Assembly (NCBI GenBank): GCA_040219235.1
Contig: JAVJSV010000011.1
Coordinates: 744,001-808,000, forward strand
DNA from: Rhodospirillaceae bacterium
GTDB taxonomy: Bacteria; Pseudomonadota; Alphaproteobacteria; Rhodospirillales; Rhodospirillaceae
Direction: 5' to 3'
DNA: 64,000 nt
Shown: in pieces, positions 43,991 to 53,209 of the stretch
How the letters are laid out: every line of letters starts with the position of its first letter
How positions within the stretch are numbered: the stretch's first letter is position 1
Made by a program: the position numbers and the translations under genes
The notes under the pieces: model-generated
Databases searched by the model: none
Told to the model about the DNA's origin: nothing
Seen by the model: only the letters and a program-made list of their open reading frames with translations

Positions 43991-44883
43991 CGTTTTTCTG
44001 CCTCATTGTAGCGTATCGTCTTCAGGGGTGGCACGTGAGATTCGTCGAGTCTATGTTGTAATTTTTTGAGCTGTATAACTTTAAATCTCTTTCCAGTAGC
44101 CCGCGCTCTTAGAATTGTCGCGTTGTCTGGATCTTTAATCCATTCAGGAAATTCAGAGTTGTATCTAGTCAACACCTCAACACATTCGTCGCTATAGTCC
44201 TGTCGATTAGCAATTGCCTTGTTGTCTCCATGCGCTCTGTAAATGCTGAGCGGTGTTGGCACCGTGTACAACTCTGCATGCTGCAGAAACCGCGACCAAA
44301 GTTCAAAGTCACATGCGAGTTCTAGTGAGTCGTCAAATTTACCCCCGACTTCGTCCCAGAGATCACGCCGCCAAAATGTAGCATCCTGTGTGATCCACCC
44401 GTTGTGAGGGCGACCGAGGGTCTTGATGTGTTCGCCATGGGCAAAGCCCCAGGCATCAACGCCTGGCATGATCTCGGTGCTGATGACGGTGCCGTCTTCG
44501 CGCGCAATCAATGGAAACCGAGATGTGATCCATCTGACCCCAGGAAGTTGGTCAAATATTTCTAGGACCGTTCTCAAGGCCCACGGTGTCAGCATGTCAT
44601 CTGAGTTGAGCCAGCCCATATAGGGCGCGTCGGATTTTGCAAAGCCATTAGCAACGGCATCATAATTGCCTTTGTCTGGTGCGCTCTGCCAATGATGCAG
44701 GTGAGGACTGAGTTCCTCAATAATCTCTACTGAATTGTCTGTTGAGCCGCCATCCATTACGACGTAATCCACGCGATCAAAATCGGGCTGGGAGATAATG
44801 GATTGCATGCACTCTCGTAGATACTTGCCGTAATTATAATTTACGGTCACCATCGTCATGCGGGCAGGAGGACGTTCAGGCAT
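43969..44883 (-). CDS. Glycosyltransferase family 2
   Basis: A 304-residue GT-A glycosyltransferase. The nucleotide-sugar site is TVNYNYGKYLRECMQS, VVMDGGSTDNSVEII (residues 41-55), the metal-binding LNSDDML near residue 95, and the acceptor-side ATFWRRDLWDEVGG with an ELACDFELWSRF segment around residue 190. It would add a sugar to a polysaccharide or lipid-linked chain. The capsule-type gene lies upstream on the same strand and both probably serve surface glycan synthesis. A charged C-terminal tail of about 60 residues extends past the core domain. Confidence 0.88.
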   Translation of the reverse strand: MPERPPARMTMVTVNYNYGKYLRECMQSIISQPDFDRVDYVVMDGGSTDNSVEIIEELSPHLHHWQSAPDKGNYDAVANGFAKSDAPYMGWLNSDDMLTPWALRTVLEIFDQLPGVRWITSRFPLIAREDGTVISTEIMPGVDAWGFAHGEHIKTLGRPHNGWITQDATFWRRDLWDEVGGKFDDSLELACDFELWSRFLQHAELYTVPTPLSIYRAHGDNKAIANRQDYSDECVEVLTRYNSEFPEWIKDPDNATILRARATGKRFKVIQLKKLQHRLDESHVPPLKTIRYNEAEKRYFVRDE

Positions 44884-44961
44884 ATGAGAATTCTAGCTCT
44901 CTGGTTGATCTTAGTATTGTATAAAAGATAAGCCACCCTAAGTAACACGCCAAGGCGGGGA

Positions 44962-46260
44962 TTACTTGTAAATTGGAATTCCAGGCCGTCCCGACTCGTG
45001 AATAACCCGTTCGATGACGGCGGGATGATCTATGCGCTCAAAAAACTCCAGCCCGCGTACACCATCCCGCCACTTATCGAGGGATTTCTGCAAGTGTGCC
45101 ATAATCCAATCGGGGTCATGTAAGTAAAGTCCCGGTATGTGATAGTGGCTCAGAAGCCACCCTAGCATGGATACCTTTTGGTCATCATCAACTTGCGGCC
45201 CTTGCTGCTGGAGCGCATCAATACCTTCATAATCAGCGATGGCATTAATATGCGAGTTGCCCACCGCATAGATCGTGTGACCCCAGAGCAACCCTTGCAG
45301 CGCGACGCTGGAGGATACACTTGCAACAGAATCCATATGCGCCAGCATAAACTGTGACGGGAAGATAATGCGGCTCATTTCAGCATTCATAAATAGGTTT
45401 TCATTCTCAGCGATGAGCGATTCCAGAAGTTTAGGGTCTGGAAATTCCCGGGTCATGTGAATTGCCGTCGAATGCGGCAAGGCGACAACACACGTGCTGT
45501 CGGGAACATTCTCAATGACATCTTGCAGGAGGCCATCTTGCGATGTGTACGTGCTGGTGCCCTCAAACCCATAATGGCCGCTGAATTGAAGGGGTAGTAG
45601 CATCAGATGCTCGAATTTTCTCCGCAGGCCATCACACATATCTTTGAAGGGTGAGTTTGGCTTTAGGATGTCATCCAGATACCGCTTCCTAAAATTCTTA
45701 ACCAGATTCCGTTCGCTCCCTTTTGCCTGATAGCTTCTGAGGTCATCCACATACTGTGACAATGTGCTGTTGCCAAATTTTCCCAGGGGGTCGAGGTAAA
45801 AACTTTCTGGGAAAGGGGGTCTGGAGTAGAGCCCGTATTCCATATGAAAGATGAGGGCGTCGGGAAATGCTGTTCGGAGCCAAGGGGCAGTTGTGTATGT
45901 AATCACAACGTCAGGTTTAAACTTATCAAGGGCTTTCAGGAGAACGGCCGCCGCCTTTTCTAGTTCCGTCTCAGTGAGTTCGCCTCGATAGCCACGTATC
46001 GTTGCTGCTAAGTAGTTCTCGCCAAAAACATCCAGAAGATCCTGTTCCTGAATCTCAGTGAGCAGATCACCTTCGAACCCATAGGTGGGGGCGACTTTCC
46101 CCAATGATGTGTTGGTGAGCATCCGCAGGCGGTGACCCTTGGTGACAAACCCGCCATTGTAGAGTGCCCCAGCGACATTGGCAGAAAACTTGATCCAAGC
46201 TTCATGGAAAAGCGGCTGTTCCAGCTCGGTCAGCGGCTCGACATAAAACAGTAATTTAAT
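44962..46260 (-). CDS. Capsule/polysaccharide-type protein, apparent ATT start
   Basis: About 432 residues of the capsule polysaccharide or glycerophosphotransferase-like type (inferred from layout: CVVALPHSTAIH, a VASVSSSVALQGLLWGHTIYAVGNSH segment of the kind that binds nucleotide sugar in GT-B enzymes). The first ATG is at 46122, but the frame continues upstream with clearly protein-like sequence (KLLFYVEPLTELEQP then HEAWIKFSANVAGALYNGG), and the only plausible start is ATT at 46258-46260, with GGGGAG about eight bases upstream. An in-frame stop lies at 46291. This may be a real ATT start or a base error in an ATG. Followed by the GT2 gene, 78 bases downstream. Confidence 0.6.
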   Translation of the reverse strand: MKLLFYVEPLTELEQPLFHEAWIKFSANVAGALYNGGFVTKGHRLRMLTNTSLGKVAPTYGFEGDLLTEIQEQDLLDVFGENYLAATIRGYRGELTETELEKAAAVLLKALDKFKPDVVITYTTAPWLRTAFPDALIFHMEYGLYSRPPFPESFYLDPLGKFGNSTLSQYVDDLRSYQAKGSERNLVKNFRKRYLDDILKPNSPFKDMCDGLRRKFEHLMLLPLQFSGHYGFEGTSTYTSQDGLLQDVIENVPDSTCVVALPHSTAIHMTREFPDPKLLESLIAENENLFMNAEMSRIIFPSQFMLAHMDSVASVSSSVALQGLLWGHTIYAVGNSHINAIADYEGIDALQQQGPQVDDDQKVSMLGWLLSHYHIPGLYLHDPDWIMAHLQKSLDKWRDGVRGLEFFERIDHPAVIERVIHESGRPGIPIYK

Positions 46261-46367
46261 GGTCCCGCTCCCCAGCAGAAATCTGTACAGCTATTAGCCA
46301 CAGTATCCCTATTCCAAGGTGCACTGTCTATAAAACGCTCTACCCTTCGTGTCCGCCACCTTACGAA

Positions 46368-46396
46368 AAACGGCGGCCTAACTAAGGCCGCCGTTT
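46368..46396 (-). terminator. Terminator after peroxiredoxin gene
   Basis: A perfect 12-bp stem (AAACGGCGGCCT with AGGCCGCCGTTT) and five-base loop lies between the peroxiredoxin gene and the capsule-type gene. Read on the minus strand it is followed by a five-T run. Confidence 0.85.
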
Positions 46397-46419
46397 CAAA
46401 ATATCTCAGGTCGCTGTGA

Positions 46420-46896
46420 CTAGACCGCGCAGGTTTTTTCCGCGCTGGTCAGGTCGTAGCCGCCCTCATCAATGTTGACTTGCTCTGCTACGCCGTTGTT
46501 GACGACAACAGAAAAACGCTTGCCGCGTGTGCCAAGGCCAAAACCGGAAGCGTCGAGCTCTAGGCCGAGAGCCTTAGTGTAATCTCCGTTACCGTCAGCG
46601 AGCATCACGATTTTATCACCAACGCCACGGTCTTCGCCCCAAGCCTTCATCACGAAGGCATCGTTCACGGCCATACAGGCTATGGTGTCGAAGCCCTTGG
46701 CTTTAATGGCGTCATAGTTTTTCAAGTAGCTGGGCAGGTGTTGATTGGAGCAGGTTGGAGTAAAGGCCCCAGGCACTGAAAACAGAGCGACTTTCTTTCC
46801 GTTAAACAAGTCGTCCGTACTCATGTCTTTTACACCATCGCTGGTCATAACCTTGAAGCTGCCGCTTGGCATCTTGTCACCGTTGCTGATTGTCAT
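46420..46896 (-). CDS. Peroxiredoxin, Prx5/AhpC-TSA type
   Basis: A 158-residue thiol peroxidase that reduces hydrogen peroxide and organic peroxides. The peroxidatic cysteine is C49 in VPGAFTPTCS, the Prx5 signature; other cysteines are C74 and C156, either of which could act in a disulfide with a reductant. It lacks a glutaredoxin domain. An AGGAG site precedes the ATG. A 14-base tandem repeat and the AT-rich bases just upstream may control its expression. The terminator follows on the same strand, so it is monocistronic. Confidence 0.92.
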   Translation of the reverse strand: MTISNGDKMPSGSFKVMTSDGVKDMSTDDLFNGKKVALFSVPGAFTPTCSNQHLPSYLKNYDAIKAKGFDTIACMAVNDAFVMKAWGEDRGVGDKIVMLADGNGDYTKALGLELDASGFGLGTRGKRFSVVVNNGVAEQVNIDEGGYDLTSAEKTCAV

Positions 46897-46914
46897 TTTG
46901 ATTTTCTCCTCGTT

Positions 46915-46954
46915 GGTTCGAATAATGGGGTTCGAATAATGGGGTTCGAATATT
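46915..46954. repeat. 14-base tandem repeat upstream of peroxiredoxin gene
   Basis: Two exact copies of GGTTCGAATAATGG and a third, slightly changed copy lie 18 to 58 bases before the peroxiredoxin start codon. TTCGAA is a perfect palindrome within each unit, so the array could bind a regulator in a phased manner. Confidence 0.75.
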
Positions 46955-47093
46955 GCGCGTCCCTTGCGCTGGGTTCAAAGATTAATGGGTTGTAGGCTAT
47001 CGCATTACTCTAACCTAAGCATTGGTTGAGCATTTTCCAATCGCGGAATTGAAAAGAGATGCACATATTTCCCTAGTCTAAGGCCCAGAACAT

Positions 47094-47444
47094 CTAGTTC
47101 TTATAGGTCTCATGTAAAACATAGATACCGTCATCCACTTCATTGAAGTAATCAGGAATATCTGGATGCATGACCGGGTCTCCCGTTTCGTCCTCCAACA
47201 AGTTCTGCTGAGACACATAGGCGACATAGTGTGAGGAGTCGTTCTCAGCAAAGACGTGATAAAACGGCTGGTCTTTGCGGGGTCGAGCCTTTTCTGGAAT
47301 AGACTGCCACCACTCCTCGGTGTTGTTAAACTCCGGGTCTACATCAAAAATAACGCCCCGAAACGGGAATAGGCGATGGCGCACCACCTGCCCAATGCGA
47401 AATTTGGCTTCTCTCGACTGATGTGAAGACCATGCCATCGACAT
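47094..47444 (-). CDS. hspQ: HspQ heat-shock/hemimethylated-DNA-binding protein
   Basis: A 116-residue protein of the YccV/HspQ family. The pattern KFRIGQVVRHRLFPFRGVIFDVDPEF, EEWWQSIPE, QPFYHVFAENDSSHYVAYVSQQNLLED is diagnostic. HspQ is linked to control of the Lon protease and to stress responses in enterobacteria. The ATG at 47444 has an AAAGGA site just upstream; the frame extends 27 codons further but without features. Its start region is 150 bases from the divergent methyltransferase gene. Confidence 0.9.
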   Translation of the reverse strand: MSMAWSSHQSREAKFRIGQVVRHRLFPFRGVIFDVDPEFNNTEEWWQSIPEKARPRKDQPFYHVFAENDSSHYVAYVSQQNLLEDETGDPVMHPDIPDYFNEVDDGIYVLHETYKN

Positions 47445-47597
47445 GTCTGTTCCTTTCGCTATCGCGGGCCGGCCCGGTAAGGTTTTAACAGCATACCAAA
47501 TGGGGTATGGCGCAGCTGTTAACAAGGCTCCAGACCCTTTTCTGACCGGAAGGAAGCTCCTAAACTATTCCGCGTTAATTGAAAACAGGAGGACTCG

Positions 47598-48692
47598 GTG
47601 CCTGAGTCTTTGAGAAACGATCCAGATGTTTTGGAAATCCCGGAAAGTCGCGATTTTCGAGCCTATCATGCCTTTTTGCGATCATCCCGTAATTTTATGG
47701 ATGGTCCGCTGGTGCGGCAGATGAGCAAAAACTATGACGCAGCCATTGAGGGCGATATAGCGCCCAAAACGGCTGACGAAGCCTTTCAAGTTTTAGACGA
47801 CTTGCTGGAGTTCCAGCTTTATTCCTGGTGTTTTAGGCATTTTCAAAGATTTAAGTATCACCGGCCAGACTTCGGGATATTCGACGTAGTAAACAAAGAC
47901 CGTCAGCATATCATCGCAGTGTTAGAAGAAGCGGCCAAAGGTGCCGGAGAAAGTCTTCGGCTAAATGATGATTTGGAATTACCTGAGTATTATCGTTTCG
48001 TAGATTTTCATCAGCATACAGGTGGGGTTTACTCAGATACAACAGATGGGGTGGTCTATGAGTTTGGTCGCCGTACAACCAATCCAGCGCATATGGATCC
48101 GAATCTGATCTATCGCTTGTCTTATAGTCAGTTTCCAGATCGTGCCTTTGATAAGGTACTGGATTGGGGCACGGGCCACGGTGCGGGCCTGATAGAATGG
48201 CAAAAACTTCATCCAGAGTCCGAGTGTTATGGTGTCGATCTTTCGGCTCCGTGTCTCAAATTGGCGCATAAAAGGGCACAAGAACACGGCTTCCAATTCA
48301 AGCTGTCACAGCAGGATGTTGAGCATCTCGATTTTGAAGATGATACCTTCGACTGTATTTTTCATCTTTTTATGTTTCACGAAATTCCACCAGTGAATCT
48401 TAAGAATGCGCTCAAAGAAGCCTATCGCGTTCTGAAACCAGGAGGTGTTTTTGTTGGGCCCGAGTTTGGTAAGGGTGCGGACTCGCCCATGCTTGAAGCT
48501 GTTCAGTTGTCTCATGCTTGGAACAACAACGAGACCTACACGGCGGCCTGGATTGATTTTGATATGGAAAAGGCAGCACGCGATGTTGGTTATAAAAAGG
48601 TAACCATAGAACCCTTTAAGCCATACACTTCCACACCTTCAAAAAAGGAATCAGAGGTCATATCGTGGCGTTTCTACCAATTTGAAAAGTAA
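47598..48692 (+). CDS. Class I SAM-dependent methyltransferase (paralogue of the one at 53210)
   Basis: A 364-residue enzyme with a GTG start. The helical N-terminal region (residues 1-140) precedes a Rossmann methyltransferase domain with motif I VLDWGTGHGAGLIEWQ (about 188-203), motif II YGVDLSAPCLKLAHKRA, DVEHLDFEDDTFDCIFHL and the ALKEAYRVLKPGG motif. The stretch YG-[VL]-D-[LV]-SAPCLK-x-AH and the same N-terminal length recur in the gene at 53210, so they are paralogues. The substrate is probably a small molecule (inferred). It is followed by a small hypothetical gene nine bases downstream. Confidence 0.88.
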   Translation: MPESLRNDPDVLEIPESRDFRAYHAFLRSSRNFMDGPLVRQMSKNYDAAIEGDIAPKTADEAFQVLDDLLEFQLYSWCFRHFQRFKYHRPDFGIFDVVNKDRQHIIAVLEEAAKGAGESLRLNDDLELPEYYRFVDFHQHTGGVYSDTTDGVVYEFGRRTTNPAHMDPNLIYRLSYSQFPDRAFDKVLDWGTGHGAGLIEWQKLHPESECYGVDLSAPCLKLAHKRAQEHGFQFKLSQQDVEHLDFEDDTFDCIFHLFMFHEIPPVNLKNALKEAYRVLKPGGVFVGPEFGKGADSPMLEAVQLSHAWNNNETYTAAWIDFDMEKAARDVGYKKVTIEPFKPYTSTPSKKESEVISWRFYQFEK

Positions 48693-48700
48693 AAAATTAA

Positions 48701-49051
48701 GTGACTAAGAACAATTATAAAGCGGTCAAGACCGGGCCGGTGACCGGTGAAGAGCCAGATTGGGTGCATGATTTACCCGTGGACAATCTGGTTGGCGCAA
48801 TCACGGCCTTGTCGGGAGAGGTTTATATTCTGCGCGAGCGGATGCGGGCCATGGAGCGTGAACTGGTGCGCCGAGATGTTTTATCAGACTGTGCGGTAGA
48901 AGATCACGAACCGACTATTGAAGAGCGCGAATCTGATCAAAAGGATCTTGACGCCTTCGTAAATCGTATTTGGTCTGAGATCATGCGTGACCGCACAACC
49001 GTCGCCAAAGTCGATCCTGGGGCGGTTAATTATTTTAAACAACCAGAGTGA
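48701..49051 (+). CDS. Small conserved-looking protein with coiled coil
   Basis: A 116-residue protein starting at GTG, eight bases after the methyltransferase stop, so almost certainly co-translated with it. I do not recognise a family. Visible are a short VHDLPVDNLVGAITALSGEVYILRERMRAMERELVRRD helix (about residues 22-60) with coiled-coil character, and an acidic middle. It may be a partner of the methyltransferase. No signal or membrane segment. Confidence 0.65.
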   Translation: MTKNNYKAVKTGPVTGEEPDWVHDLPVDNLVGAITALSGEVYILRERMRAMERELVRRDVLSDCAVEDHEPTIEERESDQKDLDAFVNRIWSEIMRDRTTVAKVDPGAVNYFKQPE

Positions 49052-49057
49052 TCCGAA

Positions 49058-50425
49058 TCAGGCTTTTTCAGCCCATTCTTGAGCTTCATCAGCCGCAGCG
49101 GCATAATACTTTAAGCCCCAGGCAATCAGCAGGATCGCTGGCACACCGACGACAAGTGGTATAACGGCCATTGAGTATTTTAACATACTCGGGTCGCCCA
49201 ACAGGTCGGTGATAAGCCCAACGGATGTCGGCCCTAACATCAGACCGACAACGTTGATGATCAACCAATATATGGCAGTTGCCTGCGCGCGCACCTGGTT
49301 GGGTGCAATATGTACCACAGCGGCTGCGCCACAAGCTGATGCGGCGGCCCCACCAAGAAGGGAAGGAATATACACAACGGTTGCCCAAACCCCTGTTGGC
49401 ATGAGGGGGTAAGCAATGTTGGTTATGACCGTAAGAATTACGCCATAAAACATGGCACGCATGGGGCCATCTTTGCCGCCCATCTTGGTCAATTTGTCCG
49501 CAAGCCATCCCCCCGCATTGGCACCGATTGGACCAAATATTAGACTAGCTGTTCCAAGTGTGATGCCAATTCTAGCGATGTCCCATCCCCAGGTGCGTTC
49601 GAAAAGAGGCGCATTCCAAAACCCTGTGTAGCCAACCAATGTGACAACAGACATGCCGAAGAAAAGGCTGCCATAAGCTTTCCAGCGTACAAACAAAAAG
49701 GCCATGCCATCTTTAAAACTCACTTCTCTGCTTGTGCTGGCGCTTGAAGACTTAATTTCAATTAAGCCGCGCCGCAGAGGTTCTTTTACCGTCAGCATGA
49801 GGAGTGCCAGCAGGAGGCCAGGAAGGCCAACAATCATAAATGCTGTCTGCCAGGCTTGTAGTTCGCCAACGATGGGGAAAACGAGAGGAGGTATGGAAAG
49901 TAGAAAAGCAATCAGTGGGCCTCCCAGAAGGTTCGCAAGTCCTTGCCCTAGTGAAATGCCAGACATGTAGAGGCTAACTGCGCGAGCCCGTTTTTTCTGC
50001 GGGAAGTAATCACTGATGAGAGACAGTGCGCTTGGCGTTAAAACAGCTTCACCGGCACCAACGCCAATGCGGGCCATAAAGAGTTGCGGGAAATTTTTGG
50101 CTAGGCCGCAAGCTGCCGTCATGAGGCACCAAACAGTAATGCCGAGACCTATAATATTGCGCCGGCTTTTGCGGTCGGCTAGCCACCCAATTGGAATGCC
50201 AAGTGTGACGTAAAAGATAGCGAAGGCTGGGCCGAGAATGAGCCCGATCTGTAAGTCGGTGAGTTCGAGGTCTGCTTTGATCGGCTCGATTAACAGACTC
50301 ATAATCTGACGGTCTATGAACGAAAGAATATACGCAAGCAGCATCAAAGACGTGACGTACCATGCATATTTAGAGTTTGGATACGGCGGCTGCGTTGTCC
50401 GTGCCTCATTAACTGTGTCGCTCAT
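49058..50425 (-). CDS. MFS transporter, spinster-like
   Basis: A 455-residue carrier with 12 helices. The N-terminal LSFIDRQIMSLLIEPIKADLELTDLQIGLILGPAFAIFYVTLGIPIGWLADRKSRR is typical of the spinster/anion:cation symporter-like group, with motif A GWLADRKSRR. The ATG at 50425 is preferred over a TTG at 50440 because a GGGGAAAG site lies just upstream of it. It is convergent with the methyltransferase-small protein pair and divergent from the histidine kinase. The substrate is not visible; related carriers move organic anions or lipids. Confidence 0.87.
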   Translation of the reverse strand: MSDTVNEARTTQPPYPNSKYAWYVTSLMLLAYILSFIDRQIMSLLIEPIKADLELTDLQIGLILGPAFAIFYVTLGIPIGWLADRKSRRNIIGLGITVWCLMTAACGLAKNFPQLFMARIGVGAGEAVLTPSALSLISDYFPQKKRARAVSLYMSGISLGQGLANLLGGPLIAFLLSIPPLVFPIVGELQAWQTAFMIVGLPGLLLALLMLTVKEPLRRGLIEIKSSSASTSREVSFKDGMAFLFVRWKAYGSLFFGMSVVTLVGYTGFWNAPLFERTWGWDIARIGITLGTASLIFGPIGANAGGWLADKLTKMGGKDGPMRAMFYGVILTVITNIAYPLMPTGVWATVVYIPSLLGGAAASACGAAAVVHIAPNQVRAQATAIYWLIINVVGLMLGPTSVGLITDLLGDPSMLKYSMAVIPLVVGVPAILLIAWGLKYYAAAADEAQEWAEKA

Positions 50426-50729
50426 CGCTGCTTTCCCCAATATGCAACATTGTGCTTACACAACAGTGTTTACCGAAAGTTTGGTGATGACAAGTGCCCC
50501 AATTTATTAGGAGTCCCAGCGCCTCAATTTCAGATCTAAACATGCCGTCATTTTATTAGGCACGACTCCTTAACCCAAGTCTTCAAGAGGTGATTAAATG
50601 ACAAAATGCCTGATTGACTTGAGGTGACGGCGGGAATGAGACAAAGTTGCTGTTATTCACGCTGCTGCCAGCTTTGGCGTATCAAGGTTACTTAACGTCA
50701 CGTCTGAACAATACAGAAGCAAAGCCATC
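50426..50729. other. Divergent promoter region, MFS / histidine kinase
   Basis: 304 bases. It contains an AGGAGTC/GACTCCT inverted pair (50509-50515 and 50564-50570), two ATTTATTAGG or ATTTTATTAGG copies (about 50500 and 50550), and a 19-codon cysteine-rich open frame just before the kinase (listed separately). No other gene seen. Confidence 0.5.
50636..50695 (+). CDS. Possible cysteine-rich leader peptide of histidine kinase
   Basis: A 19-codon frame with ATG at 50636, reading MRQSCCYSRCCQLWRIKVT, ends 34 bases before the kinase ATG. Four of its first 11 residues are Cys in two pairs, the kind of coding that could slow ribosomes when cysteine is short. A GAGGTG site lies about ten bases before the ATG. 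This is a guess from composition and position; a chance frame is quite possible. Confidence 0.25.
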   Translation: MRQSCCYSRCCQLWRIKVT

Positions 50730-53204
50730 ATGGGTCTTTCAAAAGGACAAGCGAAGCTCTGGGCTATTGCACTGTTTTCAATCTCGACTCTGGTTTTCGG
50801 TGTTGTATGGCAGGTCGCTAAAGACCGTACTTCTGCGCTTGAAGGGTCAGGGCGCGTAACCCAGCAACTCTCTCTAACGCTTGAGGCCAGCATTGTCGGT
50901 GGGTTACGGTCAGCTGAACTTGCCGCAGATCATGTTGCGACCGTAACCGCAGGTCACCTTAAACCTGATGGCGACCCGGATGATACGGCGATTGCCTTTT
51001 GGGTTGAGACCCTTAGAGAATTAAACTTTCTCCATGGCATTTCTTACATCAAAGCTGACGGAAGCATTCCGAGTACAGCCGTGCGTATGGATGCTGAATC
51101 TGTCCAGGTGATAAAGCGGTTGTTCGATGGCAGTGAATGGCCAGCTTATACGATGCACCTTCAAAAGGGAGAGGATAGGATTTTCCTGGGAGACCCAATT
51201 CGAAGCTTCTTTGTCGAAGGCGAATGGATTTTGCCATTAACGCAGGCCATACGTGACGCAAATGGTGACCTTGTTGGTGTCGTTTATATTGATATAGCCC
51301 TTAAAACATTCTTGAGTTTGTTCGAGGAAGTTTTGCCGCCTGGAATGAACTCTGTGGCTTTGTTCCATGATGATGGCAGGCTTTTGTTTGCATATCCCTT
51401 TGTCGATGCGGTTATCGGCAAATCGTATAAAGACCTGAATTTATTTAAAGTGCGGTTGGCGGAGTCTAACGCTGGAACCTATCAGGCACAGTCACAACTC
51501 AACCGTGACATGCGTGTCTTGAGCTATAGGTCTGTTGGCGGATGGCCTTTGGTTCTTACCGTTGACCTTTCTAATGCTGAGGTATTAGCGCCTTGGCGCA
51601 AGAGCGCCTTTGCCTATGGTTTGGCCGCCACAGGTGCAGCAACTGTAATCCTTACTTTGACGCTCTGGCTCACACTGCAATTCCGACGCGATGATGAAAA
51701 CCGCAGAACATTATTGTTAAAAGAACGCAGCCTTGAAGAGTCACAGCGCTTGGCAGAGATCGGGCATTTTGAGCGTGATATCCTGACGTCTGAAATCATC
51801 TGGGGCGAGAATATGTATGCCATTCATGGTGTGGAGCCAGAGGAATTCGCGCCCAGCCGGCCAGCTTTTCTAGATCTCGTTGTTGAAGAATCCCGTGAAG
51901 ATGTTGTTCGCAACGTTGGTGCTTTTGATAACCCTCCAGCGGACGGTCATTTTGAAGCACGTATCTGCCGTCCATGTGACGGTGCGGTAAGAACGATGAC
52001 ATATGATTGGAGAATCATTCGTGATCAAGACGGGCGTGCGATCAAGGCGTTTGGTGTGGCCCAAGACGTCACAGATTTAAGGCGGACAGAGCGCAAGGTT
52101 AGAGAAAACGAGATTAGGTTGCGAGATATCACGGAATGTATGAGCGATTTTATATGGGAAGTCGACGAGAACGGAGTGATTACTTATTTTGAAAGTGGGT
52201 CCCATAATCCCATGCTCAATATTCAGATTGGCGTTACGAAAGATCAGAACATTGATCTGACCGAAGGGCTAACAGATCGTTCAATGATGTTACAGGCTAT
52301 GGCCCAGCAGGAACCGTTCAGAAATCTGATAATTGCGTTGCGGGATAAGCAGGATGAAGCGCGCTGGGTCCGTATATCCGCTAACCCGATGTATGACTCA
52401 AAGAATACGTTTATTGGTTACCGTGGGGCTGGCGCAGACGTAACGGAGCAGCGACGACAGCGATTGCAGCAGGCGGAACGTGAAAAATCCGATGCGTTAG
52501 ATCGCTTGGCAGGTGGTATCGCCCATGAAATCAACAATCTTCTCCAGCCTGTCGTTGTTTATTCGGCCATGGGAGAAACAGAAGCCCCCGAGATTGAGAG
52601 AACACAAGGATATTTTAGAAAAATATACATGGCATCACAGCAGGCAATTCGGATTGTCCAAGATATTTTAACATTTGCGCGAGAGGGGCGTGCCAAAGTT
52701 GAGACCATTTCGCTATCAAGTGCAGTAAAAGACGGTTTGGATCTCATGAGGCCAACTTTGCCGAGCACGTTAATTTTAGATCAATTTTGGTTTGATGAGG
52801 AAGTGAATGTATCGGCGAACGCAGGTGGTGTGCATCAAGTGTTGTTCAACTTGGTTCGGAATGCTGTCGATGCCGCAGGGCCAAATGGCACTGTCATAAT
52901 CGAAACTGGAACATCTGTACTGTACTCAAAAGATTCTGATCCCTGGACGGTTTTACCCGGACGGTATGGCTTTTTCTCTGTAGCGGACAACGGCCCGGGT
53001 TTGGATGAGCAAACTCTGAGTAAAATCTTTGATCCGTTTTTCACAACCAAACCCCGAGGCGTTGGGACTGGCTTAGGGTTGTCTGTCGTGGCGGGTTTAG
53101 TGCGTGAGTGGGGTGGGGCTGTCGATGTTGTGTCGTTTAAGGGTAAAACGACGTTTACGGTTTTTGTGCCGTTGGTTGGCGCTTTAAAGCAAGCGGCTGA
53201 ATGA
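50730..53204 (+). CDS. Membrane histidine kinase with Cache-like sensor and PAS domains
   Basis: An 824-residue sensor kinase. It has a first membrane helix (about residues 9-29), a periplasmic dCache-like sensor (about 30-290, with DLVGVVYIDIALKTF), a second helix (about 293-315), two PAS domains (about 340-460 with an HGVEPEEF start; 465-580), then HisKA with H599 in GGIAHEINNLLQP and an HATPase with VHQVLFNLVRNAVDAAG, DNGPGLDE and GTGLGLSVVAG. It lacks a receiver domain. The H-box closely resembles that of the kinase at 61527 (GGVAHEINNLLQP), so both may share the response regulator at 63464 (inferred). It is convergent with the methyltransferase gene at 53210. Confidence 0.92.
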   Translation: MGLSKGQAKLWAIALFSISTLVFGVVWQVAKDRTSALEGSGRVTQQLSLTLEASIVGGLRSAELAADHVATVTAGHLKPDGDPDDTAIAFWVETLRELNFLHGISYIKADGSIPSTAVRMDAESVQVIKRLFDGSEWPAYTMHLQKGEDRIFLGDPIRSFFVEGEWILPLTQAIRDANGDLVGVVYIDIALKTFLSLFEEVLPPGMNSVALFHDDGRLLFAYPFVDAVIGKSYKDLNLFKVRLAESNAGTYQAQSQLNRDMRVLSYRSVGGWPLVLTVDLSNAEVLAPWRKSAFAYGLAATGAATVILTLTLWLTLQFRRDDENRRTLLLKERSLEESQRLAEIGHFERDILTSEIIWGENMYAIHGVEPEEFAPSRPAFLDLVVEESREDVVRNVGAFDNPPADGHFEARICRPCDGAVRTMTYDWRIIRDQDGRAIKAFGVAQDVTDLRRTERKVRENEIRLRDITECMSDFIWEVDENGVITYFESGSHNPMLNIQIGVTKDQNIDLTEGLTDRSMMLQAMAQQEPFRNLIIALRDKQDEARWVRISANPMYDSKNTFIGYRGAGADVTEQRRQRLQQAEREKSDALDRLAGGIAHEINNLLQPVVVYSAMGETEAPEIERTQGYFRKIYMASQQAIRIVQDILTFAREGRAKVETISLSSAVKDGLDLMRPTLPSTLILDQFWFDEEVNVSANAGGVHQVLFNLVRNAVDAAGPNGTVIIETGTSVLYSKDSDPWTVLPGRYGFFSVADNGPGLDEQTLSKIFDPFFTTKPRGVGTGLGLSVVAGLVREWGGAVDVVSFKGKTTFTVFVPLVGALKQAAE

Positions 53205-53209
53205 TATTA

